Source: Sporomusa sp.
GTDB lineage: Bacteria > Bacillota_C > Negativicutes > Sporomusales > Sporomusaceae
Reading direction: 5' to 3'
Assembly (NCBI GenBank): GCA_029256645.1
Contig: JAQSXM010000149.1
Span: 1 to 7,661, forward strand
DNA length: 7,661 nucleotides
The translations under genes were made by a program, and so were the position numbers. Under the pieces are notes generated by a model. It did no database searches and was not told the DNA's origin. It worked only from the letters and a program-made list of their open reading frames with translations. This document shows, in pieces, positions 5,192-7,661 of this stretch. Numbering within the stretch: position 1 is the stretch's first letter; the number at the start of each line of letters is the position of its first letter.

Positions 5192-6568
5192 TTGGATCAG
5201 CAAATAATCGCCGCATTAAAACGGCTGCTTGGTCATCAATATGTTATGGATCAGCTGGAAGACCGGATTTGTTATTCTTTTGATGCCACTTTCCGGGACT
5301 TCCCGCCAGATGTGGTCGTTAAACCCGGCAATGTTGATGATGTGGTTGCCATAATTAAATTAGCCGGGCAGCATAATATTCCGGTAACTGCCAGGGGGGC
5401 GGCCACAGGCTTATCAGGGGGTTCAGTCCCTGTAAAGGGCGGAATTAGCCTTGTTTTAACACGACTTAACAAGATTATTGAGATTGACACAGCAAACCGG
5501 GTGGCTGTGGTTGAGACCGGGGTTATAACCGAGGATTTTGTAAATGCCGTAAACCAGGCCGGACTTTTTTATCCGCCTGACCCGGCTAGTGCCAAAACCT
5601 CAACCATGGGTGGCAATATAGCCGAATGCGCGGGTGGTCCCCGGGGGGTAAAGTATGGTATTACCAGGGACTATGTGTTAGGGCTGGAGGTAGTCTTATC
5701 AGATGGCAGCATCGTTGAAGTGGGTAATCGATTCGACAGTGAGATGGCTGGCCCCGACTGGGGGATGCTCCTGGTTGGTTCAGAAGGTACCTTAGGCATT
5801 GTGACTAAGGCCTATCTGAGATTAGTCGACAAACCGAGTGCCAAACAAACCCTGCTTGCGATTTTTAACAGCTTAGACGACGCAGCCCGCACTGTTAGTG
5901 ATATGATTGCCTCAGGGACGATTCCTACTACACTGGAGATTATGGATAATCAGACTATTTGCGCGGTAGAGGACTTTCTCAACGTAGGACTGCCGGTAAG
6001 TGCAGAGGCCATCCTGCTGATTGAGGTTGATGGGAGTGCGGCGTCGATAGTCAAACAGGCCGAACATGTTGTCAAAGTGTGTAAAAAATGTGGCGCAACT
6101 GAGATTCAGGCAGCCTCGACACCTGAGGATATTGATAAACTGTGGCGTGCCCGCAAGGCTATTTCGCCAGCCTGCGGCAAGATTAATCCAACAAAAATCT
6201 CTGAAGACGCCACTGTTCCCCGCAGCCAAATTCCGGCTATGGTTCGCCGGCTGCGTGAGATAGCTCAGAAATATGAGTTAAAGATGGTTATTTTTGGTCA
6301 TGCCGGTGACGGTAATCTTCACCCGAATATTTTGAGTAATAAACACAACCATGAAGAAATGGAACGAGTAGAGCAAGCGGTGGAGGAACTCTTTAAAGCA
6401 GCACTTGACCTTGGCGGCACTCTGTCAGGTGAACACGGTATCGGTTATATGAAAGCACCATTCTTGAAATGGGAGACAGGAGAAACTGGTTTTGCCGTAG
6501 GGCAAAAGCTTAAAAAGATCGTTGACCCAGACGGGTTATTAAACCCGGGTAAGTTGTTTAATGCCTAA
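5192..6568 (+). CDS. glcD: GlcD-like FAD-linked D-2-hydroxyacid dehydrogenase
   Basis: This is the catalytic flavoprotein that oxidises a D-2-hydroxyacid (glycolate, D-lactate or D-2-hydroxyglutarate) to the 2-oxoacid. The start is taken as TTG 5192, giving 458 aa, normal for GlcD. The FAD-binding domain (about 38-215) has the pyrophosphate loop RGAATGLSGGSVP (68-80), STMGGNIAECAGGPRG (137-152), KYGITRDYVLGLEVVLSDG (154-172) and GSEGTLGI (196-203). The C-terminal FAD-oxidase domain has SEDATVPRSQIP (337-348), FGHAGDGNLHPNI (368-380) and LSGEHGIG (411-418). H370, H377 and E414 match the metal-binding residues known in human D-2-hydroxyglutarate dehydrogenase, so a metal-assisted active site is expected. 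The end DPDGLLNPGKLF (445-456) is typical. All motifs are intact, in contrast with GlcE. The substrate cannot be fixed from sequence. A 35-base gap without a terminator leads to korD. Confidence 0.93.
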   Translation: MDQQIIAALKRLLGHQYVMDQLEDRICYSFDATFRDFPPDVVVKPGNVDDVVAIIKLAGQHNIPVTARGAATGLSGGSVPVKGGISLVLTRLNKIIEIDTANRVAVVETGVITEDFVNAVNQAGLFYPPDPASAKTSTMGGNIAECAGGPRGVKYGITRDYVLGLEVVLSDGSIVEVGNRFDSEMAGPDWGMLLVGSEGTLGIVTKAYLRLVDKPSAKQTLLAIFNSLDDAARTVSDMIASGTIPTTLEIMDNQTICAVEDFLNVGLPVSAEAILLIEVDGSAASIVKQAEHVVKVCKKCGATEIQAASTPEDIDKLWRARKAISPACGKINPTKISEDATVPRSQIPAMVRRLREIAQKYELKMVIFGHAGDGNLHPNILSNKHNHEEMERVEQAVEELFKAALDLGGTLSGEHGIGYMKAPFLKWETGETGFAVGQKLKKIVDPDGLLNPGKLFNA

Positions 6569-6603
6569 GCGTGTTTAATTTGATGTATAGGGAGTGAAAG
6601 AAA

Positions 6604-6789
6604 ATGCTGAAGACTAAGCCCCGTTTTTGTAAAGGCTGTGGCATATGTGTTGAGTTCTGTCCCAAAAAGGTGCTAAAGCTTGATGATCTTGCTAAGATAG
6701 AGGTTGCCCAGGCGGAGGATTGTGTGGCTTGTGGGCAATGTGAATTAAGATGTCCTGACTATGCAATTTTTGTAACTGCTGATAAGTAA
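6604..6789 (+). CDS. korD: 2[4Fe-4S] ferredoxin-like delta subunit of a 2-oxoacid:ferredoxin oxidoreductase
   Basis: This 61-aa protein has two classic clusters, C9-C12-C15-C19 and C40-C43-C46-C50, each ending in Cys-Pro, with a short spacer between them. Size and position directly before an alpha-subunit gene fit KorD/OorD, the electron-transfer subunit of 2-oxoglutarate:ferredoxin oxidoreductase. It would carry electrons from the thiamine-diphosphate core to free ferredoxin. The ATG follows AGGGAGTGA (6589-6597) by 6 bases. The korA start lies 29 bases after the stop. A free ferredoxin serving GlcF is possible but less likely given the neighbour. Confidence 0.85.
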   Translation: MLKTKPRFCKGCGICVEFCPKKVLKLDDLAKIEVAQAEDCVACGQCELRCPDYAIFVTADK

Positions 6790-6818
6790 ATAAGTTAAAT
6801 AAACGGAGGAATGTATTC

Positions 6819-7661
6819 ATGGCCAAAGCAGTACTTATGCAGGGGAATCATGCTTGTGCAGAAGGCGCGCTTGCCGCCGGAGCCAGGTTTTTCGCCGGCT
6901 ATCCCATAACACCGTCCACTGAGGTTGCTGAGCTATTGGCGAAACGTTTGCCGCAGGTCGGGGGTACTTTTATTCAAATGGAAGATGAGATTGCCGGGAT
7001 GGCAGCGACGATCGGTGCGTCTTTAACCGGCGTTAAGTCCTTGACGGCAACAAGCGGTCCCGGTTTTTCCCTTAAACAAGAATTAATCGGCTATGCGTCA
7101 ATGGCCGAGGTTCCCTGTGTAATCGTGAATGTTCAGCGGGTTGGTCCCAGTACTGGTCAGCCGACATCGCCGGCTCAGGCCGATATTATGCAAGCCCGGT
7201 GGGGGTCGCACGGTGACCGGGGCGTTATTGCTCTTAGCCCTGCCAGCGTACCGGAATGTTTTAGCCTAACGGTAGAAGCGTTTAATCTTGCTGAGAAATA
7301 TCGTACGCCGGTTGTGCTGCTGCTTGATGAAATTATCGGTCATATGCGGGAAAAAATCGAGATTCCTGATCAGGAAAGCCTGAAAATTGTAAATCGTAAA
7401 AAGCCAGGGCTGCCGCCTGGTGAGTTTCTTCCGTATAAGCCGGATGCTGACGGTGTACCCCCGATGCCAGCTTACGGGGACGGTTACCGGTTCCATGTTA
7501 CCGGATTGGTGCACGATTATACCGGCTTCCCCAGTGGGGCAAACAGCACATCTCATGAATTAATTGCCAGACTACATACAAAAATTACCGACCATCTTGA
7601 TGATATTGTCACATTCGAAGAACAGAGTATCGAGGATGCCGAGATTGCTGTGATTGCTTTC
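6819..7661 (+). CDS. korA: 2-oxoacid:ferredoxin oxidoreductase alpha subunit, 5' part (runs off window)
   Basis: The ATG at 6819 follows GGAGG (6805-6809) by 9 bases, and the frame stays open to the window edge, giving 281 residues of an expected 350-380. The protein matches the KorA/VorB alpha subunit, which makes up the pyrimidine-binding part of the thiamine-diphosphate enzyme. That enzyme converts a 2-oxoacid, CoA and oxidised ferredoxin to acyl-CoA, CO2 and reduced ferredoxin, or the reverse. Visible motifs are GARFFAGYPITPSTE (21-35), QMEDEIAGM (53-61), TATSGPGFSLKQE (76-88), QRVGPSTGQPTSPAQAD (106-122) and TPVVLLLDE (163-171). There is no N-terminal gamma domain, so gamma should be a separate gene; korB and korC are expected to the right. 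2-Oxoglutarate is the likeliest substrate, but branched-chain 2-oxoacids (VorB) cannot be excluded. Confidence 0.9.
   Translation, partial: MAKAVLMQGNHACAEGALAAGARFFAGYPITPSTEVAELLAKRLPQVGGTFIQMEDEIAGMAATIGASLTGVKSLTATSGPGFSLKQELIGYASMAEVPCVIVNVQRVGPSTGQPTSPAQADIMQARWGSHGDRGVIALSPASVPECFSLTVEAFNLAEKYRTPVVLLLDEIIGHMREKIEIPDQESLKIVNRKKPGLPPGEFLPYKPDADGVPPMPAYGDGYRFHVTGLVHDYTGFPSGANSTSHELIARLHTKITDHLDDIVTFEEQSIEDAEIAVIAF

Noticed and set aside
5912..6229. Minus-strand open frame of 105 codons inside glcD, and similar minus-strand frames at 1320-1634, 3677-3943 and 7266-7556
   Set aside because: All lie opposite well-supported conserved coding regions, and their products resemble no family I recognise.
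6533..6546. GGGTT-ATTA-AACCC hairpin near the end of glcD as a terminator
   Set aside because: The stem is short, lies within the conserved GlcD C-terminus, and no T run follows.

Overview
The window looks like a chromosomal segment of an anaerobic Firmicute. A serine T-box leader, strong AGGAGG-type ribosome binding sites, GTG and TTG starts, and a ferredoxin-linked 2-oxoacid oxidoreductase support this. The gene content would suit the Negativicutes (Sporomusa/Pelosinus-like), but that placement is an impression and was not tested. All genes read on the + strand.

Layout. (1) 1-416 is the C-terminal half of an EamA/DMT-type membrane transporter, followed by its own intrinsic terminator (428-463). 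(2) 523-778 is a near-consensus promoter and a T-box leader. Its most likely specifier is UCC (Ser) and its UGGC acceptor bulge fits a G73 tRNA such as tRNA-Ser; an intrinsic terminator ends it. (3) 849-2429 is serA, D-3-phosphoglycerate dehydrogenase (526 aa, long form with ACT domain). (4) 2430-2747 is a 318-base gap. It holds a strongly foldable, unassigned element (2451-2524) with two competing stems, an intrinsic terminator (2529-2557), and a probable promoter with a palindrome in its spacer (2687-2716). (5) 2748-6568 holds three genes resembling glycolate/D-2-hydroxyacid oxidase subunits in the order glcE, glcF, glcD. (6) 6604-7661 is a small 2[4Fe-4S] ferredoxin (korD-like) and the start of a 2-oxoacid:ferredoxin oxidoreductase alpha subunit (korA-like), cut by the window edge. 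No terminator is visible between glcE and the right edge, so glcE-glcF-glcD-korD-korA is probably one operon that continues into korB and korC.

How the parts may work together. SerA oxidises 3-phosphoglycerate, and in some bacteria it also reduces 2-oxoglutarate to D-2-hydroxyglutarate. A GlcD-type flavoprotein can oxidise D-2-hydroxyglutarate back to 2-oxoglutarate, passing electrons through the Fe-S protein GlcF. A KOR enzyme then uses 2-oxoglutarate with CoA and ferredoxin. The gene order serA / glcEFD / korDA would therefore fit a serine-2-hydroxyglutarate-2-oxoglutarate module. This is inference from neighbourhood only: the GlcD substrate could equally be D-lactate or glycolate, and a terminator separates serA from the rest.
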